8,440 bases of DNA from Truepera sp. (GCA_018333775.1 JAGXSO010000104.1:1-8440), one strand, 5' to 3'; counted from the stretch's first letter, positions 1 to 6,674 are shown. The notes: generated by a model not told the origin, from the letters alone. Translations and numbers: made by a program.

Positions 1-49
1 AGTAGCGCAACCGGCCCCTAGCGTCGAAGCGCCCAGCAGAGAAGGGTGA
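1..49 (+). CDS. Possible 3' end of an upstream gene (partial)
   Basis: The frame starting at base 2 is open from the window edge to a TGA at 47-49, one base before the next ATG. It would encode a Pro/Ala/Ser-rich tail (VAQPAPSVEAPSREG). The tight spacing suggests an upstream co-transcribed gene, but fifteen codons are too few to identify a family or exclude chance. Confidence 0.25.
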   Translation, partial: VAQPAPSVEAPSREG

Positions 50-50
50 C

Positions 51-986
51 ATGGCAGGGCGCGGCGCGCAAGTTTTGGTAATCTTGATAGTCACGGTCTT
101 CTTCACGGCCTGTGCTCAACACCGGGATCTTGTGCCCTCAACCCTCTCCGACCCACCACCCCGGCTATTTGGCGCCTTCGTCTATCGGGGCGTCTGGTCC
201 GGGATGGCACCGGTTGAAGCGCTCGAGCGCTCCCTGGACTTTCAGCTCGCTATCGTACACTGGTTCATGAACTGGGATACCGCCTGGGACGAGCGCCTGG
301 TGGCGCTGGCGGCACAGCAGGGCCGCCGCCCGCTGATCTCCTGGGAGCCGCACCGGCAGCCGGTCACGGCCATCGCCGCCGGTGATTACGATGATTATCT
401 GCGCTCCTGGGCGCGAGGCGCCGCCGCTTACGGCGAGGTTATCTTTCTGCGCCCCTTCCCTGAGATGAACGGCGATTGGACGCCCTGGAACGGTAACGCG
501 CCCGCGCTGGTCGCCGCCTGGCAGCGTATGGTGACGATCTTCCGCGAAGAGGGGGCAAATAACGTCAAGTGGGTCTGGTCACCCAATCTCACCGACGAGC
601 CGCGCACGCCGGAAAACAGCCTGGAGCGCTACTACCCCGGCGAGGCCTATGTCGATATCCTGGCGCTCTCCGGCTACAACTGGGGCACGGCTCGCCCCTG
701 GAGCCACTGGCGCTCTTTTGAGGAGATCTTTGCTGCGCCCCTTGAGCGCATCGCTCAGCTTGGCCCACAGCCGCTGTGGATCACTGAGATAGCCTCGACC
801 GAACAGGGCGGGGATAAGGCCGCCTGGGTCAGGGAGATGCTGGCTTCGACCGCCTTCCCGCGGCTGGAGGCGATCGTCTGGTTTAACCAAGACAAAGAGC
901 AGGATTGGCGCATCGAGAGCTCAGACCGCTCTCTGCAAACCTTCCGCGAGGCGCTTGCCGGCAACCTGCTTATGGCCCAGCGGTGA
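51..986 (+). CDS. GH26-like glycoside hydrolase, lipoprotein
   Basis: A 311-residue secreted glycosidase that probably cleaves a beta-linked polysaccharide such as a mannan or an exopolysaccharide. The N-terminus has a basic start, a hydrophobic stretch (residues 8-20) and a lipobox ending FTA-C21, so the mature protein should be lipid-anchored outside the membrane. The rest reads as a (beta/alpha)8 barrel of GH26 type. The acid/base candidate is Glu138 in RPFPEMNGDW, followed by the family's WxPW-like segment. The nucleophile candidate is Glu246 in WITEIAS, and WFN (277-279) fits the last strand. The length suits a single-domain GH26. The start is supported by GAAGGG at 41-46, five bases upstream. 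Its stop overlaps the 3' end of the convergent deacetylase gene by 17 bases. Next to a polysaccharide synthase and a deacetylase, it may trim or release the polymer made there; that role and the substrate are inferred. The fold and clan assignment are firmer than the exact specificity. Confidence 0.85.
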   Translation: MAGRGAQVLVILIVTVFFTACAQHRDLVPSTLSDPPPRLFGAFVYRGVWSGMAPVEALERSLDFQLAIVHWFMNWDTAWDERLVALAAQQGRRPLISWEPHRQPVTAIAAGDYDDYLRSWARGAAAYGEVIFLRPFPEMNGDWTPWNGNAPALVAAWQRMVTIFREEGANNVKWVWSPNLTDEPRTPENSLERYYPGEAYVDILALSGYNWGTARPWSHWRSFEEIFAAPLERIAQLGPQPLWITEIASTEQGGDKAAWVREMLASTAFPRLEAIVWFNQDKEQDWRIESSDRSLQTFREALAGNLLMAQR

Positions 987-2124
987 GACGTTCCCAAGCT
1001 TCAGGAACGGTCAACACCGCGACCTGATGATCAACCAGATAGTGCAACAGCTCTTCAAACCAGGCTAGCGGATACTCGGTGTCCACGCTGGGCGGGCCAT
1101 CGCTCAGCAGGTGAAAGGTCACAATCAACCAGTCACCGTCCTCGACCACACGCCGGATCAGCCCCTTGAGGGTGTCGAGGGGGTAGTCGCGATAGACCGA
1201 CAGCGAGCTGAGGCGGTAGGGGTCGATCCCTACCGGCGGTTGAGCGTGGGCATCGATGGTCCGTCCCGTCGTGAAGTAGTGGGCTACCAGCTCGCGCACC
1301 CAACGATTGTGACCGCCGCCCGGATAGGCGTAGTGGGCGGCGCCACGGTAGCCGCGGCTAGTCAGAAAGCCGAAGGTGGCGGCTAACTCCAGGGCCACCA
1401 GGGAGGGCTCGAGCTGTGTCAGGTCGTGCTCGTTGTGACCGGCGATCGCCCAACCCGCCTGGTGTAAGGCCTCGACCTGCTGCTCGGTCATGAAGCCTTC
1501 TTGGCCGAGTTGCGCGGGGACGATATAGGCGGTGCCGACCAGTCCCAGCGCCTGCATTAGCGGCAAAGCCCGCGTGTAGGTGTCGCTCCGGCCATCGTCA
1601 AAAGCCAGGCTGACCATCCCTGGGTGCGTTTGGCTGGTAATGAACTCAACACCGCGAATTAGCACCAGGGTCTGCCGCCCAGGCTCGGCTACCGCCCGCA
1701 CGATCAGCGCATTGACCGTGCGCCAGTCGGCCCCGGCCGAGGCGCTAAAGGCCGAGCGCGGCAGGCTTACGGGCAGCCACTCCCCTGCCGGCAGGCGGCC
1801 GATCAATAGCCTTAGATCGACCGCCAGGTAACGCTCAAAATTGCCATAAGTCGAGACCACCACCTGTAACGCCTGCAGTGCTTGCCAGTCGTGAACCATA
1901 ACCTCCAGGCGCAAGATGTGCCGTGACAGGTCGGTCTCGGGGAGGGCCCGATGCACGCCGGTAAAGTGCGAAGCCGTGTCTGGGGCCAGCGCAATCTGCT
2001 CCCCTTCGACTAAAACGGCGCCGGTTAGATACCAATCGGTCCAGGGAGCCGCCGCCGCCCAGGCGCTCAGCCCTGCTAGCAGAGCGAGCAGGCCCCTACG
2101 GCACTTGGGAATTAAGTAAGCCAC
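970..2124 (-). CDS. Secreted polysaccharide deacetylase (NodB domain)
   Basis: A 384-residue protein expected to remove acetyl groups from an amino-sugar or acetylated polymer outside the cytoplasm. Residues 1-26 form a signal peptide (basic PKCRR, hydrophobic core, AWAAAA). Residues 30-165 look like a beta-sandwich, possibly sugar-binding. The NodB domain follows (about 168-380): LAFDDG (173-178) gives the catalytic and metal Asp pair, GHNEHD (229-234) the metal His pair, YAYPGGGHN (265-272) the third motif, and LIVTFH (333-338) the final His motif. The His pair is H230-x-x-H233, one residue tighter than the common H-x3-H spacing, so metal binding should be checked. The start is GTG inside the end of the synthase gene (29-base overlap); the frame has a TAG stop shortly upstream and no clear Shine-Dalgarno site, so translation is probably coupled to the synthase. 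Context suggests it modifies the product of that synthase. The deacetylase family is clear; the substrate is not. Confidence 0.87.
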   Translation of the reverse strand: MAYLIPKCRRGLLALLAGLSAWAAAAPWTDWYLTGAVLVEGEQIALAPDTASHFTGVHRALPETDLSRHILRLEVMVHDWQALQALQVVVSTYGNFERYLAVDLRLLIGRLPAGEWLPVSLPRSAFSASAGADWRTVNALIVRAVAEPGRQTLVLIRGVEFITSQTHPGMVSLAFDDGRSDTYTRALPLMQALGLVGTAYIVPAQLGQEGFMTEQQVEALHQAGWAIAGHNEHDLTQLEPSLVALELAATFGFLTSRGYRGAAHYAYPGGGHNRWVRELVAHYFTTGRTIDAHAQPPVGIDPYRLSSLSVYRDYPLDTLKGLIRRVVEDGDWLIVTFHLLSDGPPSVDTEYPLAWFEELLHYLVDHQVAVLTVPEAWERLTAGP

Positions 2125-4660
2125 TATCAGAGCTATAATAATCTACAAACAGCTCGGTAAACAGCCGCTGATACATCTCGGCATCAGGAATCTCGGCAGC
2201 CAGCACCACCTGGTACACCTGGCGGTAAGCCTGCTCGACCGACAGTTGCCCCTCGCGGGTGGCTGTAGCGATCGCCATGAGCCGACGTTCGGTATCGGTG
2301 AGCGTTAACCCGTGCTCGTGGGCGGCAAAGAGGTCCGCTAGGGCTTGTACCATCGGGATGAGCCGTATGATGCTCTCGGTGAGCGGTTCGTGGATCGGGC
2401 TGAGGCGGCCATTTACCAGACCGTGCAGCGGATTAATGTACAGCGCATAGGTCTTGCGGTCGCTGGTGGCCTCGGGTTGGGATACGGCCCAGGCCAGCTT
2501 GGCGGCGCCGGCGCAGATCGAAAAGTCGGGGTCAAAAAGGTCAAACGGCGTGGCGAACAGCCGCGGGTTAAACAGGCGGTTCAAGGGATTGCTGGAGAGC
2601 GCTTTTAGCATCGCTATGGCGTCGGCGGTCTTTTGTGAGAGGCCATAGTCGCCGGTCTGCCCAACAGCCAGCGGGTCCAGATAAGACTCGTTGATGAGCA
2701 CGCGCAGCAGCAGATGACCCGAGACATCGTAGGTCTGTGCCGCAGTATCGAGAAGCCCGGCCAGCGGCGCTAGGCGCGCTAACGTCAGGAGGTGCCCCGG
2801 CCCCAGGGGCCGATAGTTTTCGGGCTGCCCATAGGCTGCCAAGGTCCGCCTGGCCACCTTCTCCTTAGCGATATTGGAAGTAAACGACAGGTCGCAATAG
2901 GCTGAGACAGAGCCGGACTTATCCACCGCTAACAATAGCGCAGGGGCGCCCGGGCTTACCAGGGTCTCCGGTGCCGATAGGGCCGGCAGCGTCGCGCCCG
3001 GCTTGAAGTCATGCGCTTCCCAGAGCGCGTTGATCTGGGCGGCGCTCGAGCTGTTCACCAGCCGCCACGCTTGCGCATTGACCGGGTTAAGGCGTGGGGC
3101 CAAACCGGCTGCGGCCCAGGCCCCGATGGCTAACCCCAGCAGCGCCGGACCGAGCAGCCGCTGCGTTGCGGAAGCGCGCCTGACCTTGGGCCGTTCCCAG
3201 GCCGCCTTGCCGAGCACAACGCGCCCGCGCCGCTCCCGGATAAACTCGGGGATGACGGTCCAGGCGCTAGCCAGGTAGATCAGCGGATTGAGGTAGCGCA
3301 ACAAGATATACGGTGCCAGGGTGCGCAGGCTGTGGCCCAGCGCCGCCCACAGCGCTGCCGCAGGCGAGGCGCCAGGTGCGCGGGCGTAACGATAAAAACC
3401 GTAGCCCACCAGCAGCGCCGTCATGATCAGATCGATCAGTAGACCGAGCAGCAGCGTGGCCGGGGGCAGGCCGATGCTCGGATTGCCGTAGTTGAGCGCC
3501 AGCCCCAGCGGGATCAGGCTGACCAGCAGCACACCGGCCAAGTTCTCGGTCAAGGACGACCAGACGGTGTAGCGCACATTGCCGCGCAGCGCCCCGCCGA
3601 AACGCTTGAGGAAGTTCTGCTGCCCACCGCCATGCCAGCGCTCGACCTGATTGACATACCCGTTAAGGTGCGGAGGGTCTTGAGTGTAGGTGCGGGCCCG
3701 CTCTACGAAGCGAGCATGGCCACTCTTGACCAGCACAATGTCATCATCCTCAGCCAGCAGCGCCTGTGGACCGTGCTCTAAGCCGTCGATAACGACACGA
3801 AAACCGCGCGCTTGGAGCGCCTCCAGCGCTACCCGGCCGGAGCTAGGGGGGACGTTTTGGGCCGCCAGGGTAAAATCATGATCTTCGGTCTTGGTATTCG
3901 AGGGCATAGGGAACAGCTCGCGCCGCGCCACAAAGCCGCAGCCCACCACGGTATAAAGCCGCGAACTGGCCAACGGACCACCTGGCAGCTGCTTGGCCTG
4001 CCCGGCCTTGAGCATGCAGCCAAAGGCGTACTCCGCTTCGCGCGCCAGCGACACGAAGCGCTTGGCCGGGCTATCGCCCGCCTCGGCGTAGGACATTACC
4101 GCCCCCGACTGGACGCCGTAATCCTCGATCACTACCTGCCGCTTGCCGCCCATATGACGGATGGTTAGGCGATAGAAGTGATCGCGCAGCTCGCGAATAA
4201 AGCTGCGCTCAACCAGGGTGTCGCCGTCGACGACTAACACCCGATCGCTGGCTAGCAGTCCAGAGAGCACGGCGTTGTTGATGCTGTCGGCCTTAGCCGT
4301 CTGGCCGGGGTAGTTAATCACCGTCACCGGCACACGGCTAGGGTGGTGCCACTGCTGCACCGAAGCCTGGAGCGCCGCCAAGCGACCGCTGTCGCGCAGG
4401 GCATAGCCGTTCTCTCTAAGTGTGGCCAGGACCACGTCCAGGGTGGCGTCGCGGCCACCGTTAATGCTCACTACTAGCTCATCTGCCGCCTGCTCCTGGT
4501 ATAGGAGCGATTCGAGCGCCCGGCGAGCGCCCGCCTCCTCGTTGTACATGGGGATAATCACGCCGACGGTGTCCGGTCCGCGCAGTGCATAACTGCTGTC
4601 TTTTACGAACGACAGCAGGGTGTTGATGATGACCGTGGGCATCAGCGGGGTGGGGATCAT
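2096..4660 (-). CDS. GT2 polysaccharide synthase fused to lytic transglycosylase-like domain
   Basis: An 854-residue membrane protein and first gene of a two-gene operon with the deacetylase. Residues 30-345 form a family 2 glycosyltransferase: VIIPMYNEE (34-42) binds the nucleotide, VDGDT (144-148) carries the metal-binding D-x-D, TEDHD (258-262) holds the catalytic base, and QVERW (338-342) fits the QxxRW motif of processive synthases. Membrane segments lie near 371-390, 398-423, 440-470 (one or two passes) and 502-520. Basic residues at 474-501 place that loop in the cytoplasm, so residues 521-854 should face outward. That region contains LINESYLDPLAVGQTGDYGL (655-674), which matches the ES...G..GL motif of SLT-type lytic transglycosylases, with Glu658 as the catalytic candidate. 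Unlike BcsA or PgaC there is no membrane helix before the GT domain. The start has GGAGAG three bases upstream. The protein probably makes and exports a polysaccharide; the tail may open peptidoglycan for it or cut the polymer. The sugar is unknown. Confidence 0.85.
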   Translation of the reverse strand: MIPTPLMPTVIINTLLSFVKDSSYALRGPDTVGVIIPMYNEEAGARRALESLLYQEQAADELVVSINGGRDATLDVVLATLRENGYALRDSGRLAALQASVQQWHHPSRVPVTVINYPGQTAKADSINNAVLSGLLASDRVLVVDGDTLVERSFIRELRDHFYRLTIRHMGGKRQVVIEDYGVQSGAVMSYAEAGDSPAKRFVSLAREAEYAFGCMLKAGQAKQLPGGPLASSRLYTVVGCGFVARRELFPMPSNTKTEDHDFTLAAQNVPPSSGRVALEALQARGFRVVIDGLEHGPQALLAEDDDIVLVKSGHARFVERARTYTQDPPHLNGYVNQVERWHGGGQQNFLKRFGGALRGNVRYTVWSSLTENLAGVLLVSLIPLGLALNYGNPSIGLPPATLLLGLLIDLIMTALLVGYGFYRYARAPGASPAAALWAALGHSLRTLAPYILLRYLNPLIYLASAWTVIPEFIRERRGRVVLGKAAWERPKVRRASATQRLLGPALLGLAIGAWAAAGLAPRLNPVNAQAWRLVNSSSAAQINALWEAHDFKPGATLPALSAPETLVSPGAPALLLAVDKSGSVSAYCDLSFTSNIAKEKVARRTLAAYGQPENYRPLGPGHLLTLARLAPLAGLLDTAAQTYDVSGHLLLRVLINESYLDPLAVGQTGDYGLSQKTADAIAMLKALSSNPLNRLFNPRLFATPFDLFDPDFSICAGAAKLAWAVSQPEATSDRKTYALYINPLHGLVNGRLSPIHEPLTESIIRLIPMVQALADLFAAHEHGLTLTDTERRLMAIATATREGQLSVEQAYRQVYQVVLAAEIPDAEMYQRLFTELFVDYYSSDSGLLNSQVP

Positions 4661-4725
4661 GGGCTCTCCGCGCAGGGACGACTTAGGGGATTATTGGGCG
4701 CAGTCTCCAGGCTCATGAGCTTAGC

Positions 4726-5271
4726 ATGACAGGCCCAAACCGATCCGTAAGTTTATCGATCACAAACAGCGCTGTGGTCGACGAAGAGCGCCCTTTGTCG
4801 CAGCGACCGCCGGTGATCGTCGGCTCGGCCCTCATCGTGCCGGCGGGACTGCTTAGGCACCTTGCGGACGGCGCACCAAAAGAAGAGCCGCCGAAGGACA
4901 CGGCTCAGGTCGAACGCCTGGCGATGGACGCCGTCATGAAGCTCGAGCGCGCCCTCGGCTTTAAGCCGCGTGATGTGAGCGCCGACAAGGTCGGCCACGA
5001 CATCGAGTCACGCGACCCACAGGGCGGCCCCCTGCGCTTCATCGAGGTCAAGGGGCGCATCAGGGGTGCCGACACGGTGACGGTCACTAAGAACGAGATT
5101 CTCACCGCCCTCAACAAACCCGAGCAGTTCATCCTGGCTATCGTGCTGGTAGACGGCGGCGCAACGACCACCTACTACCGGCTCGAGCCGTTTGCCAAAG
5201 AGCCGGACTTCGACGAGGTCAGCTCGAATTACGACCTGCACAGGCTCCTAACTCATGCCGAGCGGATGTAA
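4726..5271 (+). CDS. DUF3883 protein, C-terminal remnant of a large defence helicase
   Basis: The 181-residue frame matches what I know as the C-terminal end of long SNF2-type helicases with a DUF3883 (NO VEIN C-terminal) domain: PPVIVGSALIVPAGLL (28-43), then the domain at about 65-172 with ERALGFKPRDVS, HDIES, RFIEVKGR, TVTKNEILTALNKPE and SSNYDLHRLL. The conserved D...E-x-K pattern (Asp92, Glu107-Val-Lys109) recalls PD-(D/E)xK nuclease folds; whether this fragment cuts DNA is unknown. Full helicases of this type are about a thousand residues, so the ATPase part is missing. The frame is closed by TAG at 4684-4686 and the ATG at 4726 has no convincing Shine-Dalgarno site. The fragment is therefore probably a deletion remnant, and residues 1-25 may be translated junction sequence. 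It is followed by the toxin-antitoxin pair and then by methylase and ATPase remnants, as in an eroded defence operon. The domain match is firm; present function is doubtful. Confidence 0.7.
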   Translation: MTGPNRSVSLSITNSAVVDEERPLSQRPPVIVGSALIVPAGLLRHLADGAPKEEPPKDTAQVERLAMDAVMKLERALGFKPRDVSADKVGHDIESRDPQGGPLRFIEVKGRIRGADTVTVTKNEILTALNKPEQFILAIVLVDGGATTTYYRLEPFAKEPDFDEVSSNYDLHRLLTHAERM

Positions 5272-5297
5272 GCATGAGGCGCCTCAGGGACGCCGAC

Positions 5298-5326
5298 TCG
5301 ACAGCATCCCTCAAAAGACCTACAAT
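5298..5326 (+). promoter_or_regulatory. Sigma-70-type promoter of the toxin-antitoxin pair
   Basis: TCGACA (5298-5303) and TACAAT (5321-5326) each match the -35 and -10 consensus at five of six positions, with an ideal 17-base spacer. Transcription would begin near 5333, about 16 bases before the antitoxin ATG. The pair could thus be expressed independently of the broken operon around it. Inferred from sequence only. Confidence 0.6.
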
Positions 5327-5335
5327 GGTGGTTGC

Positions 5336-5343
5336 AAGGGAGG
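5336..5343 (+). promoter_or_regulatory. Ribosome binding site fixing the antitoxin start
   Basis: AAGGGAGG lies five bases before the ATG at 5349. Longer in-frame starts (5274, 5325) lack such a site and lie upstream of or inside the promoter, so 5349 is the start to prefer. Confidence 0.7.
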
Positions 5344-5348
5344 CCAGC

Positions 5349-5600
5349 ATGAAACGTGTAGGCGTTCGGGAATTCAAAACAAAAGCAACTGCCCTCATTG
5401 CCGAGGAGAGGGCTCTCGTCATTGAGAAGCACGGCAAGCCCGTAGGGTTCTATATCCCCTTGCAGCAGAAGGATAAGGCCAAAGCCCGCGAAGCCGCCGA
5501 GCGCCTCGAGCAGGCTCTGGCCGGGATCTTGCAGCGGACCGGCCTGACGCGGGAGGAGTTTGAACAGGCCTGGGACGAAGCGGGACGGCATGGCGCGTAA
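5349..5600 (+). CDS. Phd/YefM-type antitoxin
   Basis: An 83-residue antitoxin that should bind and neutralise the PIN toxin encoded next and repress its own promoter. The N-terminal half, VGVREFKTKATALI then VIEKHGKPVGFYIPL (about residues 4-38), is the Phd/YefM DNA-binding and dimer fold. The C-terminal half (about 40-83) is charged and helical and would be the toxin-binding part. The length is typical. The gene has its own promoter at 5298-5326 and a short leader, and it overlaps the toxin gene by 11 bases, the usual order and coupling for such pairs. It sits between pieces of defence genes but is itself undamaged. The family call is secure; pairing with the PIN protein rests on overlap and order. 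Confidence 0.85.
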   Translation: MKRVGVREFKTKATALIAEERALVIEKHGKPVGFYIPLQQKDKAKAREAAERLEQALAGILQRTGLTREEFEQAWDEAGRHGA

Positions 5601-6036
5601 GCTGCTGGTGCTGGACGCCAGCACTGCTGTCGCCGAAGGTGTGCGTGCCCGCGGGCTTGTGCTGCTGCAACACGAACACCTCGAGCTCTTCATGAGCGAG
5701 CACGCCTGGTCCGAAACCCGCCATGAGCTGACCAGGCGGGTCAGCGTCATGGCCAAGCGCCACGGCCTGCCTGAGGCCGACGCGGCGGCGCTTTTGGCTG
5801 CCGGCATGGCGGCGCTCGAAGCCAGCGTGAACGTGATGCCTGCCGAAAGCTACGCTCCGCTCGAGACGGTGGCGCGTGGACGCCTGCCCGCCGATCCGAA
5901 CGACTGGCCCACGGCGGCGCTAGCCCTGGCTCTTGAGGCGGGTATCTGGACCGACGACCGCGACTTCTTTGGCAGCGGCCTGGCCACTTGGGTGACCCCA
6001 GTTCTCCAGCACCACCTCGCTTTGGAGGCAGCATGA
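5590..6036 (+). CDS. PIN-domain toxin (VapC-like ribonuclease)
   Basis: A 148-residue PIN-domain protein, probably an RNase toxin. The acidic residues expected of the fold are present: Asp9 in LVLDAS, a Glu in WSETRHEL (Glu42 or Glu46), Asp105 in DPNDWP, and the TDDRDFFG group (Asp122, Asp123, Asp125) followed by GLATWVT. The ending NDWP...[11 protein letters not shown] is characteristic of a PIN subfamily distinct from classical VapC, so VapC-like is safer than vapC. The ATG at 5590 is preferred over the upstream ATG at 5560 because it places VLDAS near the N-terminus, as is usual, and gives an 11-base overlap with the antitoxin. Its stop overlaps the ATG of the methylase remnant (ATGA, 6033-6036), so the pair was built into the operon before that gene decayed. 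RNA target unknown. Confidence 0.83.
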   Translation: MARKLLVLDASTAVAEGVRARGLVLLQHEHLELFMSEHAWSETRHELTRRVSVMAKRHGLPEADAAALLAAGMAALEASVNVMPAESYAPLETVARGRLPADPNDWPTAALALALEAGIWTDDRDFFGSGLATWVTPVLQHHLALEAA

Positions 6037-6466
6037 CTTACAAGCGCAAACCGATCGAAGTGGCCCTGCCTTTAGAGGCCATCAACCGCGAGTCGGCCCG
6101 CGAGAAGTCCATCCGCCACGGCCACCCCAACACCTGCATTTGTGGTGGGCACGTAAGCCCTTAGCAACGGCGCGGGCTGTTCTTTTCTCGTCCCTGGTGG
6201 ACGACCCCAGCGCCCGCACCTACAAGAACACGCTTGTCTTCCTAGCAGCCGACCAGAACCGTCGGCAGGAGCTCGAGCTTGAGCGTGCCGCGCGTCAGCA
6301 GGCCGCAGAGCAGGAATCGGTGATGGTGGAAGATCTGCTCGTGAAACCTGGCCCGGGTGCTACACCAAGCGAGCAGAGGCCTACTCTACCGAAACGCTTT
6401 CACGGCGCCATCAAGCTCGACCCGGTGCGCCTGACGCCCGCCCCCGCGCACAACTTACACCGCTAG
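6033..6466 (+). pseudogene. Frameshifted DUF1156 methylase start joined to DUF499 ATPase fragments
   Basis: GGAGG (6024-6028) precedes the ATG at 6033, which overlaps the toxin stop as ATGA. The first frame reads [19 protein letters not shown] then IRHGHPNT, the N-terminus of DUF1156 DNA adenine methylases, and runs into TAG at 6162-6164. Moving back one base at 6134/6135 restores [18 protein letters not shown], the expected next block, so a single C seems to have been lost. After VDDPSA (about 6213) the text changes to [16 protein letters not shown], which I recognise from the late part of DUF499 ATPases, and then to [16 protein letters not shown], which resembles the DUF499 C-terminal region. 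The frame stops at 6464-6466. The intact methylase and ATPase would each be around a thousand residues, so nearly all of both is gone. The DUF1156 assignment is strong; the DUF499 joins are from memory of the family and less sure. Confidence 0.75.
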
Positions 6467-6495
6467 CAGCGCAGCAAGCCAGAGCGCTTAGACTG

Positions 6496-6524
6496 TTGCC
6501 ATGACAGTAGACTTCCAGAATACT
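6496..6524 (+). promoter_or_regulatory. Possible promoter for the ABC exporter operon
   Basis: TTGCCA (6496-6501; five of six) and AATACT (6519-6524; four of six) are separated by 17 bases, about 150 bases before the ATPase gene. This is the best match I see in the 208-base gap 6467-6674. The long leader it implies (about 140 bases) has no riboswitch that I recognise. The rest of the gap shows no supported gene. Confidence 0.3.
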
Positions 6525-6660
6525 TTAGGCCTCAGCAACCGGCCTGCTCGAGCCAGGCAAGCCAGTAATAGAGCGCCGGCTTCCAGCCAACCAGACCAGC
6601 AAGCAGGCGGTGGCGAAAAAGCCGTTTGGCGAGTAGAGTGAGTTTAAATCGCCCCAGACC

Positions 6661-6668
6661 GGAAAGGA
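6661..6668 (+). promoter_or_regulatory. Ribosome binding site of the ABC ATPase gene
   Basis: GGAAAGGA ends six bases before the ATG at 6675 and supports that start. Confidence 0.6.
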
Positions 6669-6674
6669 CTTGCT

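Noticed and set aside
3812..4168. 118-codon plus-strand frame opposite the synthase gene
   Set aside because: It lies wholly opposite a well-supported coding frame with clear catalytic motifs, and its translation resembles no family.
4661..4725. A bidirectional promoter between the synthase and helicase remnant
   Set aside because: AATAAT on the minus strand resembles a -10 box but no matching -35 is present at proper spacing, and nothing convincing is seen on the plus strand.
5274..5348. Longer antitoxin start giving 108 residues
   Set aside because: The added 25 residues do not look like the family, lack a ribosome site and overlap the promoter; AAGGGAGG points to 5349.
5560..5589. Longer toxin start at 5560
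   Set aside because: It would put ten extra residues before the PIN motif and deepen the overlap to 41 bases; the ATG at 5590 fits the family better.
5253..5807. 184-codon minus-strand frame opposite the toxin-antitoxin genes
   Set aside because: Low-complexity Ser/Arg-rich shadow of two recognised genes.
4726..6466. Calling the island a DISARM or BREX system
   Set aside because: The helicase and methylase families are shared by several defence types and the diagnostic genes (drmA, drmB, pglZ, brxC) are not present, so the system cannot be named from these fragments.
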